Assembly (NCBI GenBank): GCA_937129365.1 | Contig: CAKZNB010000049.1 | Coordinates: 62,001 to 126,000, forward strand | Direction: 5' to 3' | DNA: 64,000 bases | DNA from: an uncultured Flavobacteriales bacterium | GTDB taxonomy: Bacteria; Bacteroidota; Bacteroidia; Flavobacteriales_D; CAJJDF01 | Shown: positions 35,034 to 43,900 of the stretch, piece after piece | How the letters are laid out: every line of letters starts with the position of its first letter | Numbering within the stretch: position 1 is the first letter of the stretch | Translations under genes and position numbers: made by a program | The notes under the pieces: model-generated | Told to the model about the DNA's origin: nothing | Seen by the model: the letters and a program-made list of their open reading frames with translations, nothing else | Database searches by the model: none

Positions 35034-35606
35034 TTAATATTCAAGTAATTCTTTTATTTTCAACTTCAAAACTGGCAATACATTTTCTCCAAACCATTCA
35101 TTTTTAGCCATCCAAATGTTGTTTCTAGGTGATGGATGAGGTAAAACAAAATGTTTAGGAAGGTATTCTTCATAACTCTTTACAGTCTCTGTTAGAGTTC
35201 TCTTCATCTTCTCTTTCAAATAATAGTTTTGAGCATAGGTTCCAATAAGAATTACTAATTTCAAATTTTTCATTTTTTCAAAAACGGAATCATGCCAGAG
35301 TGGAGCACATTCTTTACGGGGAGGTAAATCACCTGACTTTCCTTTTCCGGGGTAGCAAAAACCCATTGGAATTAATGCGATTTTTTCTGGATTGTAAAAT
35401 GTTTCATCGGATATTCCCAACCAATTTCTTAAGTTGTTTCCGCTTTTATCATCCCAAGGGATGCCAGATAGGTGAACCGCTTTTCCTGGAGCTTGTCCAA
35501 TAATAGCAATTTTACTTTTTTCATGAATACTTACAACTGGCCTTGGACCAAGTTCCAAAAATGGTTTGCAGACTTCGCACTTCGATATTTCTTTTAGTAG
35601 GTTCAA
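35034..35606 (-). CDS. Uracil-DNA glycosylase superfamily protein
   Basis: A 190-residue protein with the UDG fold markers: motif A IIGQAPG (residues 35-41), where the usual catalytic Asp/Asn follows later, and motif B LPHPSPRN (about 155-162). The N-terminus has a CxxC (CEVC, 10-13), but the further cysteines of the Fe-S-containing family 4/5 enzymes are not evident. Members excise uracil or deaminated bases from DNA. It is a single gene; a TolC remnant lies directly downstream. Confidence 0.85.
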   Translation of the reverse strand: MNLLKEISKCEVCKPFLELGPRPVVSIHEKSKIAIIGQAPGKAVHLSGIPWDDKSGNNLRNWLGISDETFYNPEKIALIPMGFCYPGKGKSGDLPPRKECAPLWHDSVFEKMKNLKLVILIGTYAQNYYLKEKMKRTLTETVKSYEEYLPKHFVLPHPSPRNNIWMAKNEWFGENVLPVLKLKIKELLEY

Positions 35607-35638
35607 TATTTCTAAAAGTAATTAAAACCAATAGATAA

Positions 35639-35668
35639 AACGGCCTCGCTATAAGTGAGGCTGTTTTT
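35639..35668 (-). terminator. Hairpin terminator after the DUF6340-like gene
   Basis: A short stem (GCCTC/GAGGC, extendable with flanking pairs) has A-runs and T-runs on both sides: AAAACGGCCTCGC ... GTGAGGCTGTTTTTT. It could work in both directions. On the minus strand it directly follows the DUF6340-like stop. Confidence 0.75.
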
Positions 35669-36720
35669 TAATTCTTCATCTGTTCTTCCAATTCCTTTTT
35701 GCTTGCCAATCTATTTTTTAATGTATTGACATAAGCCAAAGCCTTTTTGTTATTGTGCGTTAAATAAGAAATATTTGCCCACTCAATAGCTTTTTCCAAG
35801 TCGCCATCAATCTCACTTATCAGAGCTAGGTTGTAGGTTGCTCTTCCAGCAATTTTACTTTTTAAATTATTTACATCTCTTTGCCAAAGTTCTGCAGCTC
35901 CTTCCCAGTCACCAACATTGATATATCGTTTTGCAGCTTTTAAGTTATCAGAACCTCTAATGTAAATTCTTCTTGAGACAGTAACTTCTTGTGGTAAAAC
36001 TCTTTGAGCATAATTTATGCCAAGTATTTTACTAATTTCTAATACATTTTCTTTCCTTCTCTCAATGGCTTCAATTGCTTTTAGCGGATTTATGCCTCTT
36101 CCTGTTGAAGAAGTATTTTCAACTAATACCACTTCATCTCGGATAGTTTTTGTTCTAATATCATAAATTCTCCATCCTGTTTTTATTCTAGTATCAACTC
36201 TTGCAATGTGTTCAGGGATTTGAATATTTCCTCCCAAAGGATTGGGCACAGCTCTCATTCGAGTTGAGTAGTCTATCTTGGTATCCGTATCAAAAAAAGA
36301 TAATACAAATACTACTTCCACATCATTTTCATTTCCAATTTCTTCTAGTTTAGCCCAAGGAATTGAAGAAGGAAAAACACTCATGCCTGGAGTTTTTAAT
36401 CCTGAGCTATCAATTTTTGTAACGTAATTAAAACGTCTGTTTTTCAATAATTCATCTTTCATTGAGGTGGTAGAAGCCTCAGCAGCATCTTTGTCAAAGT
36501 ATTTACCCTCAGCAGATAGCACTTTGTCTATCGCATCAATTGCTTTGTTTTTCTTTTCAGGCTCTGATCTATCAATTACTCCCACTTTTTTATAAGTAGA
36601 ATCAAAAAATACAGGTGCTGGTTCAATAATATTTATCGTATAAACACTGGTAGTTTTGCAAGAACTAAAAGCGATTAAACTAACTAATAAAAGGGCGAAA
36701 TAAGAGTAATTTTTTTTCAT
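35668..36720 (-). CDS. DUF6340-like lipoprotein with TPR-like C-terminus
   Basis: A 350-residue lipoprotein with lipobox IAFSSC (Cys about 21). The N-terminal two-thirds fit the Bacteroidota DUF6340 family as I know it: YTINIIEPAPVFFDSTYKKVGVIDRS and RIKTGWRIYDIRTKTIRDEVVL. The last 80 residues contain two TPR-like helix pairs (GDWEGAAELWQRD, YNLALISEIDGDLEKAIEWANISY). It probably sits in the periplasm or on the inner face of the outer membrane. Function is unknown. It is a single-gene unit ended by a hairpin. Confidence 0.75.
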   Translation of the reverse strand: MKKNYSYFALLLVSLIAFSSCKTTSVYTINIIEPAPVFFDSTYKKVGVIDRSEPEKKNKAIDAIDKVLSAEGKYFDKDAAEASTTSMKDELLKNRRFNYVTKIDSSGLKTPGMSVFPSSIPWAKLEEIGNENDVEVVFVLSFFDTDTKIDYSTRMRAVPNPLGGNIQIPEHIARVDTRIKTGWRIYDIRTKTIRDEVVLVENTSSTGRGINPLKAIEAIERRKENVLEISKILGINYAQRVLPQEVTVSRRIYIRGSDNLKAAKRYINVGDWEGAAELWQRDVNNLKSKIAGRATYNLALISEIDGDLEKAIEWANISYLTHNNKKALAYVNTLKNRLASKKELEEQMKN

Positions 36721-36790
36721 AGTATTTGATTGTTGGTTTACTATAACTTCAATCTCTGTGCCAAGATTTATCTAAAGTTGATAAAAAGAA

Positions 36791-36820
36791 AAAACTCTCG
36801 CAAATTAATACGAGAGTTTC
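36791..36820 (-). terminator. Intrinsic terminator after hsp20
   Basis: AAACTCTCG/CGAGAGTTT forms a 9-bp stem around a 10-base loop. The minus-strand T-run (TTTTTTC) follows at the low-coordinate side, 26 bases after the hsp20 stop. Confidence 0.85.
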
Positions 36821-36845
36821 TCCTAACCATCTATGAAAAAACTAA

Positions 36846-37274
36846 TTACTCAATCGCTATTAGCTTATTTTTCTTGATTTCTTCTTCCTTTTTAGGAATC
36901 AATACGGTCAAGAGGCCGTTTTCGTTTTTAGCTTCAATTTTTTCAGTGTCTACCAATTTTGGTAAGTTGAAACTTCTTTTGAACGAGTGGTAAGAGAATT
37001 CTTTTCTCACACTTCTTTCATTTTCCGTAGTTTCTTCTTTTTTTACATTTGCACTAATTGTTAGTTTATTGTCTTTCAATTCAATTTTGATGTCTTCTTT
37101 TTTCAATCCTGGAACAGCCAATTCAATTGAATGAGTTGTTTCATTTTCTTGAATATTTGCCAAAGGAACTTGGCTCATCAAATTTCTTTTTACAGTCTCC
37201 ATTGAATCTTGACCAAATACTTCGTCAATTAAATTAGTAAAGCCAGGAATAAAGTTGTTGTGTGTAATTTTCAT
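36846..37274 (-). CDS. Hsp20/alpha-crystallin small heat-shock protein
   Basis: A 142-residue small heat-shock protein. A short N-terminal arm (FIPGFTNLIDEVFG) is followed by an alpha-crystallin domain (about residues 43-130), with ELAVPGLKKEDIKIELKDNKL and the family motif near its end, ENGLLTVLIPK. The I-x-I-type tail is reduced to LIAIE. It holds unfolding proteins for refolding by Hsp70. It is monocistronic, with its own terminator, and divergent from the NTF2-like gene. Confidence 0.95.
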   Translation of the reverse strand: MKITHNNFIPGFTNLIDEVFGQDSMETVKRNLMSQVPLANIQENETTHSIELAVPGLKKEDIKIELKDNKLTISANVKKEETTENERSVRKEFSYHSFKRSFNLPKLVDTEKIEAKNENGLLTVLIPKKEEEIKKNKLIAIE

Positions 37275-37353
37275 AATTATTATTTTTAGTTATAAATGTG
37301 TTTAATTATCGTTAATTTCAAATTCGATAACCTTAGTACAAAACCAATTCCAA

Positions 37354-37857
37354 ATGCAAAACCATTCATTTTTACAGACAAAAAGTCTTAATCAGTTGAT
37401 TTTAAATGTCAAAAAGACAGTTTTAGGTGTTTTCGTATTGATATTTTGTCTTAATTGTTCTTTTACAAAGAAGCCGAAAACAACCCAAAATGATATTTCT
37501 ATAATTACAAACTATATGCAAGAACAAGAAAATTCTTGGAATAGAGGAGATTTAGAAGGTTTTATGAAGTACTACTGGAAATCAGATTCTTTACGATTTA
37601 TTGGAAAGAGTGGGTTGAATTATGGCTGGCAAAAAACATTGGATAATTATAAAAAATCATACAAGAACAAAGAAGAAATGGGAACGCTGAAATTCACTAA
37701 TAAAAGTCTTGATATTATTGGAGAACAGACTATCTTCGTAATAGGAAAATGGAAGTTGAGTAGGGTAGATAGCCTAGGAAATTTAGGAGGAATGTATAGC
37801 CTTATTTGGGAGAAGAAAAACGGAAAATGGGTAATTACCACTGATCATTCTAGTTAA
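37354..37857 (+). CDS. NTF2-like (DUF4440/SnoaL-type) exported protein
   Basis: A 167-residue protein. The first 20 residues are polar and precede a hydrophobic stretch with a possible lipobox (FCLNC, Cys about 38). The true start may therefore be a later codon, which I cannot fix; there is no internal ATG before the helix. The rest is a cone-like NTF2 fold: YMQEQENSWNRGDLEGFMKYYWKSDSLRFIG, and a C-terminal strand GMYSLIWEKKNGKWVITTDHSS. These domains bind small ligands; the role is unknown. The DAHP synthase gene follows after 17 bases and may share its transcript. Confidence 0.82.
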   Translation: MQNHSFLQTKSLNQLILNVKKTVLGVFVLIFCLNCSFTKKPKTTQNDISIITNYMQEQENSWNRGDLEGFMKYYWKSDSLRFIGKSGLNYGWQKTLDNYKKSYKNKEEMGTLKFTNKSLDIIGEQTIFVIGKWKLSRVDSLGNLGGMYSLIWEKKNGKWVITTDHSS

Positions 37858-37874
37858 TAAAAAACAACAATCTA

Positions 37875-38915
37875 TTGAGAAATTCACTCAAACAATTTAT
37901 TGCAGGACCTTGTAGTGCTGAGACCAGAGAGCAAGTTTTGCAAACAGCCAAAGAACTTAGTGAAATTGGTGAACTCACTTATTTTCGAGCGGGAATCTGG
38001 AAGCCAAGAACAGCACCTGGTTCTTTTGAAGGAATAGGGGAGAAAGGGCTTGAATGGTTAGCAGAAGTAAAAAAAACTTACGGGATAAAAACTACAACCG
38101 AAGTAGCAACTCCAGAACATGTAGAAGCTTGCCTCAAAGCGGGAATTGACGCACTTTGGATAGGTGCAAGAACAACAGTAAATCCTTTTTATGTACAACA
38201 AATTGCAGATTCACTAAAAGGAATTGATATTCCTGTATTTATAAAAAATCCAATAAGCCCAGATGTTGGTTTATGGATGGGAGCGATTGAAAGATTTAAA
38301 CTAGCCGGAATACAAGATGTTTCAGTTATTCATAGAGGTTTTTTCTCTTATGCAAAAGGAATTTTCAGGAATCCACCCATGTGGGAAATTCCAATAAAAT
38401 TGAAAACAGAATTTCCTGATTTACAGATTATTTGTGACCCAAGCCACATTACTGGAGATTCAAAATTAATAGAAGAAGTATCTAAATTTGCTATGCAACT
38501 GGGTATGGACGGATTAATGATTGAGACCCACCCAAATCCAACAAAAGCTTGGAGTGATGCTAAACAACAAGTTACTCCAGATCGATTGAAAGAAATTGTG
38601 CAAGCAATTCTCAAAAGTAAATCAGACACAGATATTAGCCATGAGGAATTAGAGAAAATGAGAAGAGAAGTAAATTTAGTGGATAGTCAAATGCTTGAAG
38701 ATATTGCAAAAAGAATGTTGATTGTGAAAGAGATAGCTAAATTTAAAAAAGAAAATTCGGCTACAGTTTTTCAACATGCCCGTTGGAAATTCGTGTTAGA
38801 AGAATCTAAAAAGAAAGCCAAAGAATTGGGCTTGAACGAAGAATTTGTGGAAGATTTAATGAATATCATTCACAAGGAATCTTTGAATATTCATCATACA
38901 ATTTATAATTCTTAA
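37875..38915 (+). CDS. Bifunctional DAHP synthase / chorismate mutase
   Basis: A 346-residue fusion. Residues 1 to about 255 form a KDPG-aldolase-like DAHP synthase: FIAGPCSAET at the start, GTGAR-type WIGARTT, and CDPSHITGD for metal binding. Residues about 260-346 form an AroQ chorismate mutase (LEKMRREVNLVDSQMLEDIAKRM, then VFQHARWKFVLEE). The order, synthase first and mutase last, is the usual Bacteroidota one. It feeds the shikimate pathway and diverts chorismate to prephenate, with the mutase part able to confer feedback control. The start codon is TTG 17 bases after the upstream stop. Confidence 0.93.
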   Translation: MRNSLKQFIAGPCSAETREQVLQTAKELSEIGELTYFRAGIWKPRTAPGSFEGIGEKGLEWLAEVKKTYGIKTTTEVATPEHVEACLKAGIDALWIGARTTVNPFYVQQIADSLKGIDIPVFIKNPISPDVGLWMGAIERFKLAGIQDVSVIHRGFFSYAKGIFRNPPMWEIPIKLKTEFPDLQIICDPSHITGDSKLIEEVSKFAMQLGMDGLMIETHPNPTKAWSDAKQQVTPDRLKEIVQAILKSKSDTDISHEELEKMRREVNLVDSQMLEDIAKRMLIVKEIAKFKKENSATVFQHARWKFVLEESKKKAKELGLNEEFVEDLMNIIHKESLNIHHTIYNS

Positions 38916-38954
38916 GATTTAATTATCTTTAGTTTTTTAAAAATCAGTTTTTCA

Positions 38955-39908
38955 ATGAAGAAAAGTTTAGTAATTGGTGCCAACGGACAAATTGGTTCAG
39001 ACTTAGTATTGGGATTAGCCAATAGAGTAGGAACAGAAAATGTAATAGCAACAGATGTAAAACCCGGAAATCATGGAGAAGTTATATTTGAATTACTAGA
39101 TATATTGGATGCTGAAAAATTAAAAGAAATAATAGAGAAATATAATGTAGGAACAGTGTATTTATTAGCTGCATTGTTATCGGCAACTGCTGAGCAGAAG
39201 CCAATGGCAGCTTGGAAACTTAATATGGATGGACTTTTGAATGTGTTGGAATTAGCAAAAGAGGGTGCAATAGATAAGGTGTTTTGGCCAAGTTCAATAG
39301 CAGTTTTTGGACCTACTACACCGAGAGATAATACGCCACAAACTACTATTATGGAACCAACTACAGTTTATGGGATTAGTAAACTAGCAGGCGAAAGATG
39401 GTGCGAATATTACTTTAATAAATATGGAGTTGATGTGCGAAGTATTCGTTATCCTGGGTTAATTAGTTATAAAGCTGAACCAGGTGGAGGAACTACAGAT
39501 TATGCAGTAGCGATATATTACAAAGCATTGCAAGAAGGGAAATACGAGTGTTATTTGGAAGAAAACACTTATTTACCTATGATGTACATGGAAGATGCAA
39601 TAAAAGCAACTATAGACTTAATGCACGCAGATAAAGAAAAAATTAAAATTCGTTCGAGTTATAACCTTGCAGGGATTAGTTTTTCTCCAATTGAGATTTC
39701 TGAGGAAATTAAGAAACATATCTCAGACTTTTCAATTAGTTACGCTCCAGATTTTAGGCAAGAAATTGCCAATTCTTGGCCCAAAAGCATTGATGATAAA
39801 AGAGCACAAGAAGACTGGGGTTGGAAAAATTCTTATGAATTAAATTCTATGACTTCTGAGATGTTGGAAGGGTTGAAAAGTAAATTAAATATTACTGATT
39901 CCAACTAA
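38955..39908 (+). CDS. SDR-type L-threonine 3-dehydrogenase / NAD-dependent epimerase
   Basis: A 317-residue extended short-chain dehydrogenase. It has NAD-binding GANGQIGSDL (about residues 8-17), the catalytic serine in PSSIAVFGP, YGISK (YxxxK) near 137, and substrate-contact segments typical of SDR threonine dehydrogenases (TTDYAVAIYYKAL, CYLEENTYLPMMYMEDA). It oxidises threonine to 2-amino-3-oxobutyrate. It follows the DAHP synthase gene and overlaps the convergent PorP/SprF gene by 17 bases. Confidence 0.92.
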   Translation: MKKSLVIGANGQIGSDLVLGLANRVGTENVIATDVKPGNHGEVIFELLDILDAEKLKEIIEKYNVGTVYLLAALLSATAEQKPMAAWKLNMDGLLNVLELAKEGAIDKVFWPSSIAVFGPTTPRDNTPQTTIMEPTTVYGISKLAGERWCEYYFNKYGVDVRSIRYPGLISYKAEPGGGTTDYAVAIYYKALQEGKYECYLEENTYLPMMYMEDAIKATIDLMHADKEKIKIRSSYNLAGISFSPIEISEEIKKHISDFSISYAPDFRQEIANSWPKSIDDKRAQEDWGWKNSYELNSMTSEMLEGLKSKLNITDSN

Positions 39909-40902
39909 ACTGACCTTTCCAGATAAGTGAAAGTTCAAAACCACCTTGGTATACCGAAGCTGTTCTTAGTCGGGATATATTGATATCATAACTTGCTCCA
40001 ACTTGAATTTTTTGCTCCCAATCAAATTTTACAATTGCCACAATAGCATCTTTGTGTCTGTATATTCCCCCAAATTCGAGAAAAGAAGAGGTGTAATAGC
40101 CTGTGTAACTTGATTGTAGCCCAAGGTTCATTTTATAGGTACCACCTAACGCCAATACATTTGTGGCTCCTTGGCTTGAATAATAAAGAGTAGGAACAAT
40201 AAAATCACCTCTATTTTCCATTATTGGAATTTCAGATTTTCCATGAAAAATAATACGCATACTTCTCTGGTCAGCTGCACGATTGTTTGCTAAAGTTGCT
40301 TTCCAAGTTTGTGTGCCATTTAAAATACTTAACCCAATGTTGGTTTCATTTTTCTTTCTGCCAATAAACCTAGCTAATAAACCAGCATTCATATCAAAAT
40401 AGGTTGAGGAGGTGTTTAATACGTTTTCACCTGTGGGCAATGTCTCATTATATTTTGTGCCATCGTACTGGTTATCCCATTTTAAATTATCATAATTGGC
40501 ACTTACTTGTCCGTATACAAAGCCAAGCCCAACAGATAAATCCATAAACCTACTTACTGATACTGATTGAGATAAAGAAACTAAAGCTTCTGTCCTTCCG
40601 TATTTTGTTTTACCTGCTTTATCACTATAAAATGAAACTCCAATTCCTGTGGTTTTCATATCCAAATCATTTTTTATGATAGGCATGTCATAGGATGCGT
40701 AAATTGTTTTGTAAGAATTTCCAACAGTTGCCCATTGATTTCGGTAATTTAAATTAGCTCTATAATCTCCAAAATAAGATCCCGCATTTGCTGGATTAAT
40801 AATTACTGGTGCTTCATACCATTGAGAAAAATGTATATCTTGACTATTTCCAGAGATAGAAATTCCTAGTGTGATACAAAATATATAAATTATTTTTTTC
40901 AA
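39892..40902 (-). CDS. PorP/SprF family type IX secretion membrane protein
   Basis: A 336-residue outer-membrane protein with signal peptide (to about residue 20) and the family opening QDIHFSQWYEAPVIINPANAG. A beta-barrel-like body follows. PorP/SprF proteins associate with the T9SS and are commonly paired with a type B sorting-domain substrate, whose export or surface attachment they assist. Here the substrate gene ends 3 bases upstream. It is the last gene of the seven-gene unit and overlaps the convergent threonine dehydrogenase gene by 17 bases. Confidence 0.93.
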   Translation of the reverse strand: MKKIIYIFCITLGISISGNSQDIHFSQWYEAPVIINPANAGSYFGDYRANLNYRNQWATVGNSYKTIYASYDMPIIKNDLDMKTTGIGVSFYSDKAGKTKYGRTEALVSLSQSVSVSRFMDLSVGLGFVYGQVSANYDNLKWDNQYDGTKYNETLPTGENVLNTSSTYFDMNAGLLARFIGRKKNETNIGLSILNGTQTWKATLANNRAADQRSMRIIFHGKSEIPIMENRGDFIVPTLYYSSQGATNVLALGGTYKMNLGLQSSYTGYYTSSFLEFGGIYRHKDAIVAIVKFDWEQKIQVGASYDINISRLRTASVYQGGFELSLIWKGQFSWNQ

Positions 40903-40905
40903 TGA

Positions 40906-43900
40906 TTATCTAATTAATGATACATCCCCTTTTTCAACCAATTCTTCTCCAGAGGTTAATGTCATTTTTATTGAATAAAAATAAACTCCAGATTCTGCAG
41001 GTTTTCCTTTATAGGTTCCATCCCAACCATTGTCTACGTCATCTGATTCAAAAACAAGTTTTCCCCATCTATCAAAGACCAAAAACTCTAAAGTCTCGGC
41101 TTCACTTGAACGAACAAATAAGATGTCGTTCATACCATCTCCATTGGGAGAAAATATATCAGCGATGAAAAATTTATCTTCAGACACACACACTTCTTTT
41201 GTAAGTGTATCAAAACAAGGTCCTGCATTCTTTACGACTAAAGTCACTGTAAAGTTACCACCTTGAGTATAAGTATGTGTTTCAGATGTATTTGCAGAGT
41301 TATAAGGAATAGGAGTAGAACCATCTCCAAAATCCCATGCACCTTGAGTAGCTCCAGTTGATAAATCAGTTACTACTAATGTTTTATTATCAGAACTAAG
41401 ACATTTTGGAAATTTATCAGGACTTAAACTAAAATCAGCTTTTAGATAATCATATCCTGGAATTAAAATAAATGTATCAATAGAACAGCCAAAAGAATTT
41501 GTGATTGTTAGGTATGCACTATCTTTTACGATTCCAAATACAGTATCGCCCATAACAGAGGGTTTTGTCCATATAAAATTATAAATTGTTTTTTGGGTTT
41601 GGTCAAATGTAGCAAAACCAATTTCACCAAAACATCTTGGTATACTTGAAGATAAATTTGGAATTATAGATAAAACAACTACAGTTACTGAGTCAGAATG
41701 TGGGTCTGAACAACCATCATTTACAGTAAACACATACTGAGTTGTAGTAGTTGGAGATTCCGTTAAAGTATTGCTTGTTGATCCTGAATGTGCCCATGAG
41801 TATGAGTAAGATGGGTTAGGATATCCTCCTGTTGCAGAACCTATTAGGTTTACACTTCCGCCAATACATATAGTGTCTGCTGAAGTTTTTAAATCTGCTA
41901 AAATAGAATCTCTTACGAAAACTCTTTTTTCATCACTTGTTCTACAAACCCCAGTTCCAAACGTATAAATTACTTGATGATTTCCAGGTCCAGCAATTCT
42001 AGGATTAAATACTCCCAAAATAGTATCATAAATACCAGTTCCTGACCAAATTCCACCTGGTGGTACAACTGGGATAGTAATATTTGTGTTGGTAAAACAA
42101 AAAGTATCGGCTATTGTTATTTGAGCAGCTACAAACTGATAAACAGTAACATTTATGGTTTTGTTACAAATATTTCCTTGTGTTCTATAAGTAATAGTAT
42201 GAGTACCATTTCCAGCTACAGAAGGGTCAAAAAGTCCAGTGGAGCTGTTTGTTATTCCTGTTCCTTGCCAAGTTGCTCCAGGCATATTATTAGCAGGGTC
42301 AAGCATAAAAGCAGTTTGAATACTACAAACAGTTGTATCTCTATAAGACAATGTATCAGGATAAATTGCTATGATTACTGAATCTTGACAAGTATTTTTA
42401 TCATAAAAAATAGTGTGATAGCCATTTCCTAATAAAATAGGGTAGATATAATCTGTTCCTGCTCGGTTTTGAACGCCTACTCCAGACCAACTACCATGAT
42501 TAGGTTCTTTGGTTAGAGTTGTGATGGCATTTATAACAATAGAGTCTTGAGATGGACAAATATATACTGTATCAGGAATTACATTTGTTTGTATTACTGA
42601 CATTAACATTGTATCTGTACAACCGCTGAATGAATAAACTAGGTTAGTCATCCAGTTTCCAGGATTCGTTGCTGGATTAAATGAACCTGTTGAAGAAATT
42701 CCTGTTCCACTCCATATTCCAGAGCCTGGAGTACCAGTTAAATTAAAAGGTGTTTGTGAAGGACAAGCATTTGAATCAGGACCTGCATTTACACTTACAA
42801 CTACCATGTTTACAGTATCTCTACATCCTCTGTAGAAGTAATTTACAAGGTTGCTACCAGCATTAGCTATACTAGGGTCAAAAGTTCCTAATGCCGCAGA
42901 TGTTATTCCTGTCCCAGACCAATTTCCACCTACCGGAGAGAAAGGGATATTTACAGGTGGTGAATTTCCGCATAAAGTATCTGTATCGTATGTGAATGAA
43001 ATTGTATCTACAAAAATATTAATAGAATCAACACAACCATTTACTGTGTAATAAGCAGTATAATTTCCATAAGAAATTGGATTAAAAGTTGATGCAATAG
43101 TATTTACATTAACTCCAGTCCAAGTTCCACCTGTTGGTGATCCGGGATTCAAATTAACAGGGATTCCACTAGCGCATAAGCTCATATCTGCACCTGCATT
43201 AGGATCAGTAACTACAATAATTACAGTATCTTGGCAAGTATTTAATTGATACGTAATCGTATGGGAACCAGCTCCAGCAGTGTTTGGATTGAACAACCCA
43301 GTTGTTGCATTTGTAATTCCTGGTCCACTCCAAGTTCCTCCCATTGTTGCTGCAGTTAAATTAATAGCGGGGTTATAATTACATAAAGGTGATACTGGAT
43401 TTATTGTTGGATCAATCACTTTGATATCAATAGTATCGTATAAAATTATGCTAGTAGAAAGTTCAGTAACTTGTAAATAAAATACGGTGTCTCCAGTAGG
43501 GCAAATGTTAAATGGTCCCGCAGAGTTTGGTAATCCATTACTCCAAGTATAAGTGTAACCCGCACATCCACTTACTATTGCTCTAACACTTGTACAATTT
43601 GATTCACAAACAGTATCATTGTATATAGTATTTAAAGTAAAAGGGCAATCAGTAACTTGAAAAGTATCTCTTGCAATTATTGATATTGCTCCCTCACAAG
43701 AATCAATAAAATTGAGATTAAAGGTTAAAAAATATTCGCAATTTTGTGTCAATTGAGGACTTAATCTAAGTCTTACTGAATCAATTTTTCCATTAGTGCA
43801 ATTTAAAGGAATTACATTTGTGACTGTAAAAGCTCCAGCAGGGCTTGTGAGAGTAAAAACTCCTGAATCAACTAAGTTACAATCTAAAGACGGACTAAAT

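Noticed and set aside
34757-35107. ORF of 116 aa as an intact gene
   Set aside because: It starts inside the lipoprotein gene, ends inside the UDG-like gene on the other strand, and only its middle looks like TolC. It is reported as a remnant.
36730-36993. Plus-strand ORF of 87 aa near hsp20
   Set aside because: It spans the hsp20 terminator hairpin and the 3' end of hsp20; no recognisable protein features.
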